NCBI RefSeq assembly: GCF_018449795.1
Contig: NZ_JAAVVE010000001.1
Coordinates: 124,001-188,000, forward strand
DNA: 64,000 nt
Direction: 5' to 3'
DNA from: Sphingomonas sp. dw_22
GTDB lineage: Bacteria; Pseudomonadota; Alphaproteobacteria; Sphingomonadales; Sphingomonadaceae
In this document: one piece after another, positions 17,535 to 27,420 of the stretch
How positions within the stretch are numbered: position 1 is the stretch's first letter
How the letters are laid out: each line of letters begins with the position of its first letter
The notes under the pieces: generated by a model
The model's database searches: none
What the model saw: only the letters and a program-made list of their open reading frames with translations
What the model was told of the DNA's origin: nothing
Made by a program: the position numbers and the translations under genes

Positions 17535-19805
17535 TCAGTCGGTCAGGAGATCCAGGATTAGTGTGAAGGTCGTCCCTTCTCCAGGCTTGCTATCGCACCG
17601 GATCGCGCCGCCATGGCGCCGCGCTACCGTTTGCACAAAGCTGAGACCGAGGCCCGCACCTCCGACATGCGACCGCCCATCCCGCTGAAAGCGCTCGAAC
17701 AGGCGGTCGACAAGGTCCGCCGGCATGCCTGGGCCGGTATCGGTGATGGCGCAGACGGCCAGGCTGTGGCCTTCAGTCTCCTGCACGCTCAGCGAGCACG
17801 TCAGATGCCCGCCTTCGCCTCCATATTTGATCGCATTGTCGATCAGGTTGATGAGCGCTCGCGTCAGGAGAGAACGCTCGCCCATGACCAGCAGATCCTG
17901 ATCCTCGCCGATGGTCGTAGCTTCAATATTCCGGGCCGAAATTTGCGGCCAGAGCTCATCGACGGCATCCTTGAGCAGATCCGAAAGATTGATCGGTTCG
18001 GGGCGAAAGCGCAGCATCTGCGCGCGGGCAAGGTGGATGAATCCGTCCGCCAGCTCCAGCGTCCGGCGCGCATAGCCGTTGATCCGCTGTCGCATGTCAG
18101 GCTGGAAATCCCCGGCCGGCGCCGTCCCGGTAAGCGCCAGGATCGATGTCAACGGGGTGCGCATGTCATGACTGAGGAACCGCAGCGTCTCCTCGCGCTG
18201 CTGGCGGGCGGCCCAGACAAAACTGACATCGGTCATCCGAACGATCCATCCGATCCGATGCCCATCGGCAGCGAGCCGCGGCGCGATCCTCAGGTCGAAA
18301 CAACGTCCGTCGGGTAACAGCACCTCCTGTCGGCTCTCCTCGCCGGCAGGTGGCCAAGCCGATGGACTCCGGGTAGGCCAGTTCCCATCCGATGCGGCTT
18401 CATCCGCAGGCTGCAGCAGCGCGATCAGGGCCGCAATATCCGATCCGGCAGCAGGCACTGCCTGCGCAAGGAGCGCCTTGCCCGCCGCATTGGCCAGCAA
18501 GACCGAGCCCCCTTCGTTCACGACAAACAAGGCGTCAGGCAGTTGATCCAGGCTGTCGGCGACGAAGCGCCGCATATCGCGCACCTGCCCGATGGCCTCG
18601 TTCAGCAGCAGGGTCTGCCGCGAAACCGGGTCCATCCTCCCGGTGGCTGTCGGAGACGGTGCGAGCACATCGGGCTCCGCCCGCAGTGTCTCGAGTTCGC
18701 GGATCATATAACCGCTGACCGCCGCCAGCCGCCGCCAGCCCCAGAGCGGATAGACCAGCGCAAGCATGACCAGCGCGGGCGCGGGTGAGAGCCACTGGTG
18801 GAGCAGGAACAGCGATCCGATGCTCACCGTCAGGACGAGCACGGCCAGCACAAGCGTCGCCGCAACGACACCGCGCGGCTGCAACCGCGTGAAAGCGATC
18901 AGAAGCAGCCAGAGCGGGATCAAGGCCAACAGGCACTCCGGCACCGGTCCAGCCTGGAGGACCGATCGTCCGGACAGCAACTGATCGAGGAAATTCGCCT
19001 GGACCTCCAACCCTGGCATGACCCCATCGGGCGCACTCAGCGCAGTCGGATGGCGGTCGCCAAGGCCTTGCGCGGTGGCGCCGACCAGCACGATCCTGTC
19101 GCGCAGGATCTCCGGAGGGAATTCCCCCCGGAGCAGCGTGGCGGCGTCGATCGACGGGAAGTGCCCCGGCGGTCCGGCGAAGGACAGCAACCGCGGTTCC
19201 GTGTCGTCCGATGTGGGACCGGGGCGATCCGGCTGCACCGCACGGCGCACAAGCTCCATGAGATGCGGCCAGCGCTCGCGTGCATCGCCGTCATACCGGC
19301 GGATGCGCCGCACAAGGCCGTCCCCGTCGGAGATCAGGTTGACATGGCCGAAGCCGGCGGCCGCGTGACGGATCGGCTCGACCGGCAGCACGGAATCGAA
19401 TGCCCTGCCGTTGCTGCCGGGCACATCGAACAGCAACGGCAGATAAACCGGCACGGTCGCCATCGCCGATGCCAGATCGCCGTCACCGGGTTTGGAATCG
19501 ACGAACAGGATATCATAGGCGATCGCCTTGGGCCTGCCCTGGGCCAGGGTGCCGATCAGGCGCGCATGGGTTTCGCGCGTCCATGGCCAGGCGCCGACTT
19601 CCTGCAGGCTGCGCTGGTCGATGGTGACCAGCAGAATGCGGGGATCGGGGGCATGCTGATGCCAGCGCACCATGCTGTCGTAGATCAGCCGATCGAGCCG
19701 CTCCGTCGTGCGATCGAATACCATGAACAATGCGATCGCGGTGGACAATAGCCCGACCAGCCACCACTCCATGCGCAGCCAGCGAAGCCGCGACGCTCGC
19801 ATCAT
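17535..19805 (-). CDS. CHASE2-domain sensor histidine kinase
   Basis: A 756-residue inner-membrane kinase. One transmembrane helix (WLVGLLSTAIALFMVF) is near residue 16, followed by a periplasmic CHASE2 domain to about residue 290 (DPRILLVTIDQRSLQEVGAW). Three more helices lie at about 300-375, then a PAS-like domain (FVVNEGGSVLLANAAGKALL), the HisKA H-box SHDMRTPLTS and a HATPase domain with NLIDNAIKYG, DTGPGMP and GGAGLGLSFV. All catalytic boxes are intact. The start at 19805 overlaps the LysM-FecR stop (ATGA). With the upstream response regulator it forms a complete two-component system; the likely signal is envelope-derived and passed by the FecR protein. Confidence 0.9.
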   Translation of the reverse strand: MMRASRLRWLRMEWWLVGLLSTAIALFMVFDRTTERLDRLIYDSMVRWHQHAPDPRILLVTIDQRSLQEVGAWPWTRETHARLIGTLAQGRPKAIAYDILFVDSKPGDGDLASAMATVPVYLPLLFDVPGSNGRAFDSVLPVEPIRHAAAGFGHVNLISDGDGLVRRIRRYDGDARERWPHLMELVRRAVQPDRPGPTSDDTEPRLLSFAGPPGHFPSIDAATLLRGEFPPEILRDRIVLVGATAQGLGDRHPTALSAPDGVMPGLEVQANFLDQLLSGRSVLQAGPVPECLLALIPLWLLLIAFTRLQPRGVVAATLVLAVLVLTVSIGSLFLLHQWLSPAPALVMLALVYPLWGWRRLAAVSGYMIRELETLRAEPDVLAPSPTATGRMDPVSRQTLLLNEAIGQVRDMRRFVADSLDQLPDALFVVNEGGSVLLANAAGKALLAQAVPAAGSDIAALIALLQPADEAASDGNWPTRSPSAWPPAGEESRQEVLLPDGRCFDLRIAPRLAADGHRIGWIVRMTDVSFVWAARQQREETLRFLSHDMRTPLTSILALTGTAPAGDFQPDMRQRINGYARRTLELADGFIHLARAQMLRFRPEPINLSDLLKDAVDELWPQISARNIEATTIGEDQDLLVMGERSLLTRALINLIDNAIKYGGEGGHLTCSLSVQETEGHSLAVCAITDTGPGMPADLVDRLFERFQRDGRSHVGGAGLGLSFVQTVARRHGGAIRCDSKPGEGTTFTLILDLLTD

Positions 19806-21145
19806 TCGTTGGCGCTGACTGTCAGCCGCTCGACGGGGGACCATTGCTGCCGGGCGACGCCATCGACAAATTCCAGGCTCATGACGCGCCAATGATAGCT
19901 GCCTGGCGGCAAATTCGTCACCACGAACTGCTCGTCGGCAAGGCCGGCCTCATCGAACATCGGGATGGCACCTTCGGCATCGCTGGAAAGCAGGAAACGA
20001 TAGGTGCGGTTGGCCGCCCCGGCCATCATCCAACGAAAGAGATATTCCCGATCGCCGCCCACCCGGCGAGTCTCCATCGCCGTCTTGATATAGGCGCGCC
20101 TCCGCTCGAAACTGAAAGTGGCTGGAATACCCTCAAGACCGTTCGCATCGATGCCGGAAACCCGCACGAACCAGGTGCCATCCGGCACGGAAGGCAAGCT
20201 GAATCCGAGCTCGGGCGTCAGCGTTTCGGACAAGGTGTCGATGAAACCGGCGTCCTGCGCGACCTGTGCATGGTAGGAACGCGCACCGGAAAGAGGCTGA
20301 AGGGTAAAGCTCAGATCCTCTTCATCCTGGAGCGTGCCGGGGTGCTCCAGTCCAGGCGGCGGCAGCAATGGGACCGCAGCATCGGTCCCCGTCGCCGACG
20401 ATACCGCGCCAAAGCCCGCGGCGATCTTGTGGATGGCGCCATCGGCGTTCGATACGACGTCGACGACGCCATGCAGGACTTCGGTGGTCGTGCGATCGTC
20501 TCGATAAGTCATCCGGTATTCGGTGCCCCGCACCGCCGAAACCGCCGCGGGTGTCGAAAAGCGGAAATCGTCCTGCTGGCGCTTCATGGGCGTGACGATG
20601 GCGCGGGCACGCCCTGAATCGATAGCGAACAAGCGCTCGACTCCCCCGGTCAGCAACAGGCGGCGGAGCCGGCGAACCGCCACCCGGCTTTGCGACGGCA
20701 GGGCCACCACCGATCGATCGGGAAGCCCGAGGCTGACAAAGCCGTTGGCCGCCGTCGCGATCTCATCGCCTTCCCCCACCTGCATCCCCATCGCGACGGG
20801 GACATCGCCATCCGCGCGGTGAACGCGGACCGGCCCGCGAAAAGCCAGAACGCGCGCCTGCAGCATCTCATATCGCAGCAATTGCCTGGGGATGCGCAAG
20901 ATCCTCCCCACCGGCACGTGATAGGGATCGGTGATGCGGTTCAGTTTCTGGACGATCCGGAAATCGGTGACCCGGAAAAAATAGCGCTCGGCCAGCGTAT
21001 AGAGATTGTCGCCTTTCACGATGCGATAGAGGACGATGTCCTTTTCGGCCGCAGCGACGGCTACGGGCCGTGCATGACTTACAGCCATGGGCTGCGTCAC
21101 AAGGGCAAGCACCAGCAATAATGGTCGTGGTCCCATGAAACGCAT
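19802..21145 (-). CDS. LysM and FecR domain periplasmic protein
   Basis: A 447-residue exported protein. It has a signal peptide at residues 1-25, then a LysM-like module (YRIVKGDNLYTLAERYFFR) that would bind peptidoglycan. The FecR domain follows from about residue 105 (MGMQVGEGDEIATAANGFVS, then a SAVRGTEYRM strand). The C-terminal half has two fibronectin-like repeats ending in GSYHWRVMSLEF. FecR proteins next to CHASE2 proteins are a known pairing, and here FecR probably supplies the ligand for the kinase's CHASE2 domain. The start overlaps the response-regulator stop (TGATG), and the stop overlaps the kinase start. Confidence 0.85.
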   Translation of the reverse strand: MRFMGPRPLLLVLALVTQPMAVSHARPVAVAAAEKDIVLYRIVKGDNLYTLAERYFFRVTDFRIVQKLNRITDPYHVPVGRILRIPRQLLRYEMLQARVLAFRGPVRVHRADGDVPVAMGMQVGEGDEIATAANGFVSLGLPDRSVVALPSQSRVAVRRLRRLLLTGGVERLFAIDSGRARAIVTPMKRQQDDFRFSTPAAVSAVRGTEYRMTYRDDRTTTEVLHGVVDVVSNADGAIHKIAAGFGAVSSATGTDAAVPLLPPPGLEHPGTLQDEEDLSFTLQPLSGARSYHAQVAQDAGFIDTLSETLTPELGFSLPSVPDGTWFVRVSGIDANGLEGIPATFSFERRRAYIKTAMETRRVGGDREYLFRWMMAGAANRTYRFLLSSDAEGAIPMFDEAGLADEQFVVTNLPPGSYHWRVMSLEFVDGVARQQWSPVERLTVSANE

Positions 21146-21831
21146 CAAACGACCGTTTCGAGCCGGTAACCATAGGCGTAAGCGGGAACCAGCCGATAGC
21201 CGTTCACGGCTCTCAGGCCGAGCTTGGTGCGCACCTTGGAGACGTGCGCATCCAGCGTCCGGGTCATGAGATCGGGATTGCCACCCCATAGCGCCTCGAA
21301 AATATAGGTGCGGGAAAGCGTGCGATGCAGGTTGCGGAACAGCATGAGGGCGAGGCCGAATTCCTTCGCCGTCACCTGGATATTCTCTCCGCGCAGGCTC
21401 AGCTTCTCCATGCGGATATCGAAGACATAGTCGCCATAGCTCTCCATGCCGTCGGCTGGCGGCTCGGGATAGGTGCGGCGGCATACCGCCTCGATCCGCG
21501 CCAGCAATACTGCCGGCACCGGCGGCTTCACCAGATAATCGTCCGCCCCCGCCTGAAGCGCCGCGACGATATCCTCTTCTTCCGCCCGGCTTGTCAGGAT
21601 CAACATCGGCGGACGCTTCTCCATGTTCTGCTTCACCCAGTTGACAACATGGAAGCCGGTAACATCAGGAACGTTCCAATCAAGCAACAACACGTCGAAC
21701 GTGTCGTGAAGCAATTGGTTAATCAGCTTCTGACCACTATTGAACCAGATACAGGTGTGGCCCGCATGAACAAGGTTGCTTTCCAGTTCGTTGGCGAGAG
21801 GTTTCTCGTCTTCAAGGATGGCGATCCGCAT
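21145..21831 (-). CDS. OmpR-family response regulator
   Basis: A 228-residue regulator. The receiver domain has the acidic pair E7/D8, phospho-acceptor D51 (VLLLDW), Thr at LILTSR and Lys at YLVKPP. The C-terminal winged helix (residues about 130-225) contains FEALWGGNPDLMTRTLDAHV and YRLVPAYAYGYRLE. It is the first gene of the operon with LysM-FecR and CHASE2 kinase. The large autotransporter gene lies 183 bases upstream on the same strand and is the nearest candidate target. Confidence 0.92.
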   Translation of the reverse strand: MRIAILEDEKPLANELESNLVHAGHTCIWFNSGQKLINQLLHDTFDVLLLDWNVPDVTGFHVVNWVKQNMEKRPPMLILTSRAEEEDIVAALQAGADDYLVKPPVPAVLLARIEAVCRRTYPEPPADGMESYGDYVFDIRMEKLSLRGENIQVTAKEFGLALMLFRNLHRTLSRTYIFEALWGGNPDLMTRTLDAHVSKVRTKLGLRAVNGYRLVPAYAYGYRLETVV

Positions 21832-21965
21832 AACTCGGCCTTACCCCTAATCCGTGCTGCATATTCCTGCAAACACGACTTCCCATTTTCCAGTGGATGG
21901 CACCTAATTGTGTCCCCACAACCAGATAAAGTTAAATATTGTCACAGGCGTCCCGGCACGATCGC

Positions 21966-22006
21966 TCCCTGTTCCGGATGGCGCCGGCGGCCACCAGGAA
22001 CAGGGA
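21966..22006. terminator. Hairpin after autotransporter gene
   Basis: TCCCTGTTCC, a 21-base GC-rich loop, then GGAACAGGGA: perfect 10-base arms starting 9 bases after the autotransporter stop codon on the minus strand. There is no U-run, so it may be a transcript-stabilising or partial terminator between autotransporter and response regulator. Confidence 0.45.
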
Positions 22007-22014
22007 TGAGACGA

Positions 22015-25000
22015 TCACCAGTCGATCTTCACGCCCACCGAAGCCGAGGTTCCCTTGCGGGTCTCGTTGGCGTGCTTGTCGACCGAGAACAGGTGATCCA
22101 CCTCGCCATAGAGGCTGAGATTCCTGCTCAGCGACCAGGTGAGCCCGCCCCCGACTTCCGCCGACGTGAAGCCCGTGGGCGTCAGGATCATCGTGCTTGC
22201 GGCAGGCCCCTGGAAGATGGTCCGCTGGTTGCCATCGAACCCGTGCCACAGATTGGCGCGCAGATAGGGCTTGAGCGCCGTCTTCTCGCCGATCGGCATG
22301 TCGCCGCGCAGGCGCAGCCCCAGCCGGCCGGTCAGCGAACCCTGGTCATGGAAGCTCACCGCCGCGTTCGGGATCGACATCGTGTCGATATCGGAGGCCT
22401 GGGCGACGATCTGCGCCTGCGGCTCCAGGATCCAGCTCTTGCCCAGCTTCAGTCCATAGCCGAGCTCGACCGAGGCCAGGAGGCCCTTGCCGCCGATATC
22501 GGCCTTGACGCCCGTGGATGCCGTCTCGCTGCCGCCATACCAGCTACGCTGGAGCACGGTATCGAAGTAGAAGCCCGACGGATTGGTATAGGTCCAGTAC
22601 ATGCCGACCGAAGTCGCCTTGGGCTTCAGCTTGCCGACATAGACCTGGTTGGCGAAGCCGTTCACCCGGGCGGTGGATTCAAGATAACCGCCATAGATGC
22701 CGAAATCGTGGCGTCCGCCATCGGGGTTGAGCATCTGGAACAGATCGGTGCCGATCTGGAATCCCCGGCTGTTGCCGTTCGTGGTGGGGGAAGCGACATT
22801 GTCCTGCGTGGCGTGGATGTCGCTCGCCAGGAAGCGGCCCCAGATGCGCCCGCCCACGCGATCGCCGGCGGGAATGGGCTGCATGTCGTCGCCCATGCGC
22901 TTGTGGAGCGTGCCGAGCATGTCCAGGTCGCCGGTGCGCAGCAGGCCGGGCAGCGCGGTCAGCAGCGGAGTCTCGGGGCGGAACTCGCGCGTGCGCAGAT
23001 ACCAGTTCTCCCCGCCGCCCGACGCATCGCCCGCATAGAGGCGATAGCGGAAGGCACCTGCATCGATATGATCGCCGGCCAGGCTGAAGGCGTCCTTGCT
23101 GGTCTGCGCGGTGGTGGTCGCGCCGTTCACCGCGCCGATCACCAGGATGCCGTCGCCATTGGTGTCCGCGCCGAGGCCGCCCGCATTGGTGATGCTGATC
23201 GTCGTATGGCCGCTGACGGTGGCGCCGCCGTTGGAACCGTCGAAATAGAGCGCGTCGCTGGGCGATCCGTCGGTGCCGAGCCTGGTGTCGAGCAACAGGG
23301 TGCCATTCTGGCCGACATAGTCGCCCGCGATGGTCAGCCGATCGACCGGATTGGTGCCCGGATTGGTCAGGTCGATCGTCCCGGCATTGGTGACCGTCAG
23401 GCGGCCGCCCGTGGCGAAGATCGTCGAATTGACGCCGTTGCCGGCGGCGAAGGTGGACCCCGCATCGATGTTGAACGCCGCCGGGCCGACCATGGCGAGG
23501 TTGCCGTCGGCGGTGAGCCGCGAGGCGTTGACCAGATCGATCCGGTTCCAGCCGGTCAGGCGCGTGGTGCCCGTCGTCCGGGTGTTGTCGAAGACGAGCT
23601 GATCGTTGCCGCCGGCGACGCCAGCGCCATCGATCCTGGTGAGGCCGCTGATGTTCGCGTCGGTCAGGCCGCGGAACACGGCGACATCGTTTCCGGCGCC
23701 GGTGGTCAGCTGGCCTGCGAAGGTGCCGCCGGTCATCAGGAAGACGTCATCCTGCGTGCCGAGATCCATCGTGCCGGCAAAGGCGCCTCCTGAAATTGCT
23801 GCATTGTCCGTGCCGGCACCGGTGGCGAGCGCTCCAGTGAAGCTGCCGCCCGAGAGGACGAAGCCATCGGCGCCCTCCCCCAGATCGGCGGGGCCGTTGA
23901 ACGCACCGCCCGTCTGGGTGAACAGATCCGCGCCGGCCGCAGCGGTCAGCGACCCGTCCACGGTGCCGCCGGTCTGCTGGTAGATGTTGTTCCCGCCGCC
24001 GAGATCGATCAGCCCGGTGATGGTGCCGCCCGTCTGGACGACCGCCTGGTCATGATCGCCGCCGAGAATGGCGGCCTGGCCCGCCGGCGCGGTGATCGTG
24101 CCGGTGTTGACGAAGGTCTGCGTGCCGCCGGTGAGATCGACCACCGGCGCCGCGGTGCTCGAAGAAACCAGCGTGCCCCGATTGATGATCTGCCGGGCCG
24201 GACCGCCGACGAGCGCCGAACCACCCGCCGCGTTGGACACCGTGACGATGGCCGCGGTGTCGATGCTGCCGGTCGTGTTCAGGTCGATCCCCGTCGCGCC
24301 GGCACCATTGGCGTTGACGACATAACCGCTGCCCAGCACGAGATCGCTCGCGGTGGCTCTGCCGTCCGCATGGCGGAAGCCGATGCCGTCGCCCGCCCCC
24401 GCGACATTGATCGTCACCGTCGAAGCCGGATCGATCGCGGTGCCGGTACGGATGCCCGCGCCGTCGCCGACATTGATCGTCGTGCCGACAAAACCGATCG
24501 CGCTCACTTCGGCGGCATTCTCGACGCCGTTGCCGGTGCCGTTCACGGTGATCGTGTTCGCGCCCAGCAAGGCACCGGTGGCGCCGGTGCCGATGAGCAC
24601 GCCGTGCGCGGTGCCGCCGGTGACGATGCTGCCGGTGCTGTTGTCGCCGTTCAGGAAGGCGCCGTCGCGGATATGGATGCCGGCGATGCCGTTGTTGACG
24701 GTGATCGTCGCATCGTTGCTGAGCTGCGAAGCCGAGCCGGCACCCTCCACCAGCAGGCCGGTACCGTTGGCGACGGTGATGTCGGCATTGTTCTTGAGGA
24801 TGCCGCCGCTGCGCGCGATGACGCCGGTGTTGTTCACGCCGCTGCTCAGATTGACCACGCCGTCGTTGACGAGCGTGCCGCCATATTGGGTGATGAAACC
24901 CACGGCATTGTCGGTCGCGGAATCGATCCGCGCCTCGTTGGTGAGAGTCGAGGCGTACACTTCCGCACTCGGCGTGCCCGACAGATCGACCTTGCGGCCG

Positions 25001-27420
25001 TCCACCATGCCCGCGACCGCGCCGTTGCCGTCCAGCAGGACGGTGGTGACCGCGCGGATCACGCCCGTCGCGCCGCCGTCGATGCTGACCGCGGTTGCGC
25101 CCTCGCCCGTCAGGTTGAGCCGCGCATCGGCGGTATCGACCACCGTGCCCGTGCCCGATCCCCGAACGATCGTCGCATCCTTGCCCGAGGCGGTCAGATC
25201 GTTGCCGGTGCCGAGGAAGGAGGCGCCGTCCTCGACGCGAAACAGCGTCGAACGCTCGGTGCTCACATCGAGCGCGCCGGCATTGTTGGTGATGGTCGTG
25301 CCCGTGCCATAGGTGAAATAGCCGATCTGATCGGTGCCGGAGAGGAAATTGACCCCCGCGCCCGCGCCGATATCGACCGATGCGCCGTTGCGCGCATGGA
25401 CGCCGATCGCGCCGTTGCCGCTGAGATTGACCGAACCGCCCACAAGGTCGGCGCCGGCCTGGGCACCTTCGGCCCAGATGCCGAAATTGCGCGTGCCCGA
25501 CGCGGGATCGGCATCGCCATCGATATTGATGGCGCCGTTGTTGGTGATCCTGGTGGCAGTGGTGGTGCCGATCGCCTGGAGGCCGATGCCATTGACGCCG
25601 TTCAGTCCGATCGTGCCGTTATTGGTCACCGTACCGGCGGAATCGACGGCACGCATGGCCGTGTTCAGCAAGGGCGAGCCGCCGGCCGCGCCGTTGATGG
25701 CGATCGTGCCGTTGTTGACAAGGCTCGCGCCGGCGCCAGCGCCGTTCATCGCCATGGCGGTCGCGTTCTGGGTCTTCGAACCGATCACGATGTCGCCGTC
25801 GTTGGTGGCCGTGCCGGCATTCACGACGATGCCATATTGCGCGATGGTGTTCGCCGTATCCGCAACCGCTTCGGGGCTGTTCACGTCATATTGCGCCGCG
25901 CGGCCGATATAGATCGTGCCGCCGCCGACATTGGCGAAGCTGCTGCCGCCATTGACGATCACGCCGTTGATCGTGCCGCCCAGGGCATTGTTGTTGACGC
26001 CCACATTGATGATGCCGGCGTTGCTCCCGGTGGCGCCATTGTCGAGCAGCAGGCCATATTGCGTGGGCGCGCCGTCGCGGGAGTAATCCCAGCCGGCGAC
26101 ATTCAGGATGCCCTGATTGTCGAACGACGATCCCGCGCCGTTGACCGAGACAGTCCGGGCCTCGACATATTTCCCGCTGAAGTTGCCGGGGCCGGTGGTG
26201 TCCAGGCCATTGCCTGCATAATAGCCGCCGGAAATGACGCCGTTGTTCACCGCGCTGCTGCCGGAGCTGACGGCAAGGCTCGTGCTGTGGCCGGAAAGCC
26301 CGCCCCCATTCTCGATCTCGACATGCGCGCCGTTGACGGCGGCGACTCCCGCGCCCCGCTGGTCGATCTGGGCGCCGGACCGGATGATGCCGGTCGCGCC
26401 GGCGCCGTCGACGAACATGCTGTTGTTGCCGCCGGCCAAGGTGATGTCGTCGCCCGCATCGATCGTGAAGCTGAAGGTGGCATTCTGCGTGGTGAAGGAG
26501 ACCGCATCGCCGAACGCGGCATCGTAAGCGGCTTGCGAGGAGAGCCTGCCGGCCTGGAGCGCGCCGATCAGGGTCTGGTTATAGGCATCGAGCTCCGCCG
26601 CGTTGGTGACGGTATAGCTGTTGCCGTCGAACCCGGTGAAGGTTCCCGCATAGACGGGAGTCTGCATCGCAACTGTCCGGGTCGTCGTCCCGGCCGCCGC
26701 ACTCGCGACGTCGCCCATGTAGATGCGATTGCGCGACGTCCAGTCGATCGTGCTGCCCGCGCCCTCGGCAACGGTCAGCTTCGTCTGCTTCGCAGCCATG
26801 TCGATCACGTTCCCGGCCGCCGACGGCGCCTGCGCCGCGTCCCCGATATCGACCAGCAGCGTGCCGCCGGATACCGTGCCCAGGCGCGCATCATAATATT
26901 GGTCGTCGCCCACATTCACGAAGGTCTGGGTGGTCGAGTTGTTGAGCTGCCCCCAGTCGGTCGTCTGGAAATTCGCCGAATTATAGGTCGCGACGACGAT
27001 ATTGGCCCCGGTGACCGGATCGGGCGTGCTGACGCCCTGCGTCTTGGAGCCGAGCAGCAGCCGCTCCACGCCATTGGCGTTCGGATCCAGATCGCCGAGA
27101 TTGTGCGACTGCAACCCCCTGGAGCCGGCCTCGATATCCGAGCCCGAGCCCGCCAGGGTGATCGTATCGCCGCCACTGACGACGGCCGCACCGACCTTGT
27201 TGTCATTATCGCGCGGATTATAGGGTGGCAGCGGGCATGTCGTGCCGCTCGGGACCACCGTGCCGCCATTGGGGCCGGCACCGCCGGTGCCCGTATTGCA
27301 CTCCGACGCATAAGCCCGGTCGGCAGGAATACCCAGGGCCGCGACGGTGCCGAGGCCTGCAAGGATGGCAGTGGAAGCGAGAATGCGGCCCCTGTACGCC
27401 GCACCGATTTTCTTGGACAC
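22015..27420 (-). CDS. Autotransporter adhesin (type Va)
   Basis: A roughly 1800-residue surface protein. It has a signal peptide ending PADRAYA, a very long beta-helical passenger rich in G, N, T and D (repeats such as NNGTIGLNGVNGIGL), and a C-terminal autotransporter barrel from about residue 1540 ending in aromatic W (SVGVKIDW). Between about 23680 and 24010 the passenger has about five near 20-residue repeats of the form LGxGxDxFxxxGGxFxG. I chose the GTG at 27420 because GGAGAG lies five bases upstream; an ATG at 27438 adds six residues. Passenger function (adhesion or biofilm) is inferred from fold. It sits next to a FecR/CHASE2 two-component operon. Confidence 0.88.
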   Translation of the reverse strand: MSKKIGAAYRGRILASTAILAGLGTVAALGIPADRAYASECNTGTGGAGPNGGTVVPSGTTCPLPPYNPRDNDNKVGAAVVSGGDTITLAGSGSDIEAGSRGLQSHNLGDLDPNANGVERLLLGSKTQGVSTPDPVTGANIVVATYNSANFQTTDWGQLNNSTTQTFVNVGDDQYYDARLGTVSGGTLLVDIGDAAQAPSAAGNVIDMAAKQTKLTVAEGAGSTIDWTSRNRIYMGDVASAAAGTTTRTVAMQTPVYAGTFTGFDGNSYTVTNAAELDAYNQTLIGALQAGRLSSQAAYDAAFGDAVSFTTQNATFSFTIDAGDDITLAGGNNSMFVDGAGATGIIRSGAQIDQRGAGVAAVNGAHVEIENGGGLSGHSTSLAVSSGSSAVNNGVISGGYYAGNGLDTTGPGNFSGKYVEARTVSVNGAGSSFDNQGILNVAGWDYSRDGAPTQYGLLLDNGATGSNAGIINVGVNNNALGGTINGVIVNGGSSFANVGGGTIYIGRAAQYDVNSPEAVADTANTIAQYGIVVNAGTATNDGDIVIGSKTQNATAMAMNGAGAGASLVNNGTIAINGAAGGSPLLNTAMRAVDSAGTVTNNGTIGLNGVNGIGLQAIGTTTATRITNNGAINIDGDADPASGTRNFGIWAEGAQAGADLVGGSVNLSGNGAIGVHARNGASVDIGAGAGVNFLSGTDQIGYFTYGTGTTITNNAGALDVSTERSTLFRVEDGASFLGTGNDLTASGKDATIVRGSGTGTVVDTADARLNLTGEGATAVSIDGGATGVIRAVTTVLLDGNGAVAGMVDGRKVDLSGTPSAEVYASTLTNEARIDSATDNAVGFITQYGGTLVNDGVVNLSSGVNNTGVIARSGGILKNNADITVANGTGLLVEGAGSASQLSNDATITVNNGIAGIHIRDGAFLNGDNSTGSIVTGGTAHGVLIGTGATGALLGANTITVNGTGNGVENAAEVSAIGFVGTTINVGDGAGIRTGTAIDPASTVTINVAGAGDGIGFRHADGRATASDLVLGSGYVVNANGAGATGIDLNTTGSIDTAAIVTVSNAAGGSALVGGPARQIINRGTLVSSSTAAPVVDLTGGTQTFVNTGTITAPAGQAAILGGDHDQAVVQTGGTITGLIDLGGGNNIYQQTGGTVDGSLTAAAGADLFTQTGGAFNGPADLGEGADGFVLSGGSFTGALATGAGTDNAAISGGAFAGTMDLGTQDDVFLMTGGTFAGQLTTGAGNDVAVFRGLTDANISGLTRIDGAGVAGGNDQLVFDNTRTTGTTRLTGWNRIDLVNASRLTADGNLAMVGPAAFNIDAGSTFAAGNGVNSTIFATGGRLTVTNAGTIDLTNPGTNPVDRLTIAGDYVGQNGTLLLDTRLGTDGSPSDALYFDGSNGGATVSGHTTISITNAGGLGADTNGDGILVIGAVNGATTTAQTSKDAFSLAGDHIDAGAFRYRLYAGDASGGGENWYLRTREFRPETPLLTALPGLLRTGDLDMLGTLHKRMGDDMQPIPAGDRVGGRIWGRFLASDIHATQDNVASPTTNGNSRGFQIGTDLFQMLNPDGGRHDFGIYGGYLESTARVNGFANQVYVGKLKPKATSVGMYWTYTNPSGFYFDTVLQRSWYGGSETASTGVKADIGGKGLLASVELGYGLKLGKSWILEPQAQIVAQASDIDTMSIPNAAVSFHDQGSLTGRLGLRLRGDMPIGEKTALKPYLRANLWHGFDGNQRTIFQGPAASTMILTPTGFTSAEVGGGLTWSLSRNLSLYGEVDHLFSVDKHANETRKGTSASVGVKIDW

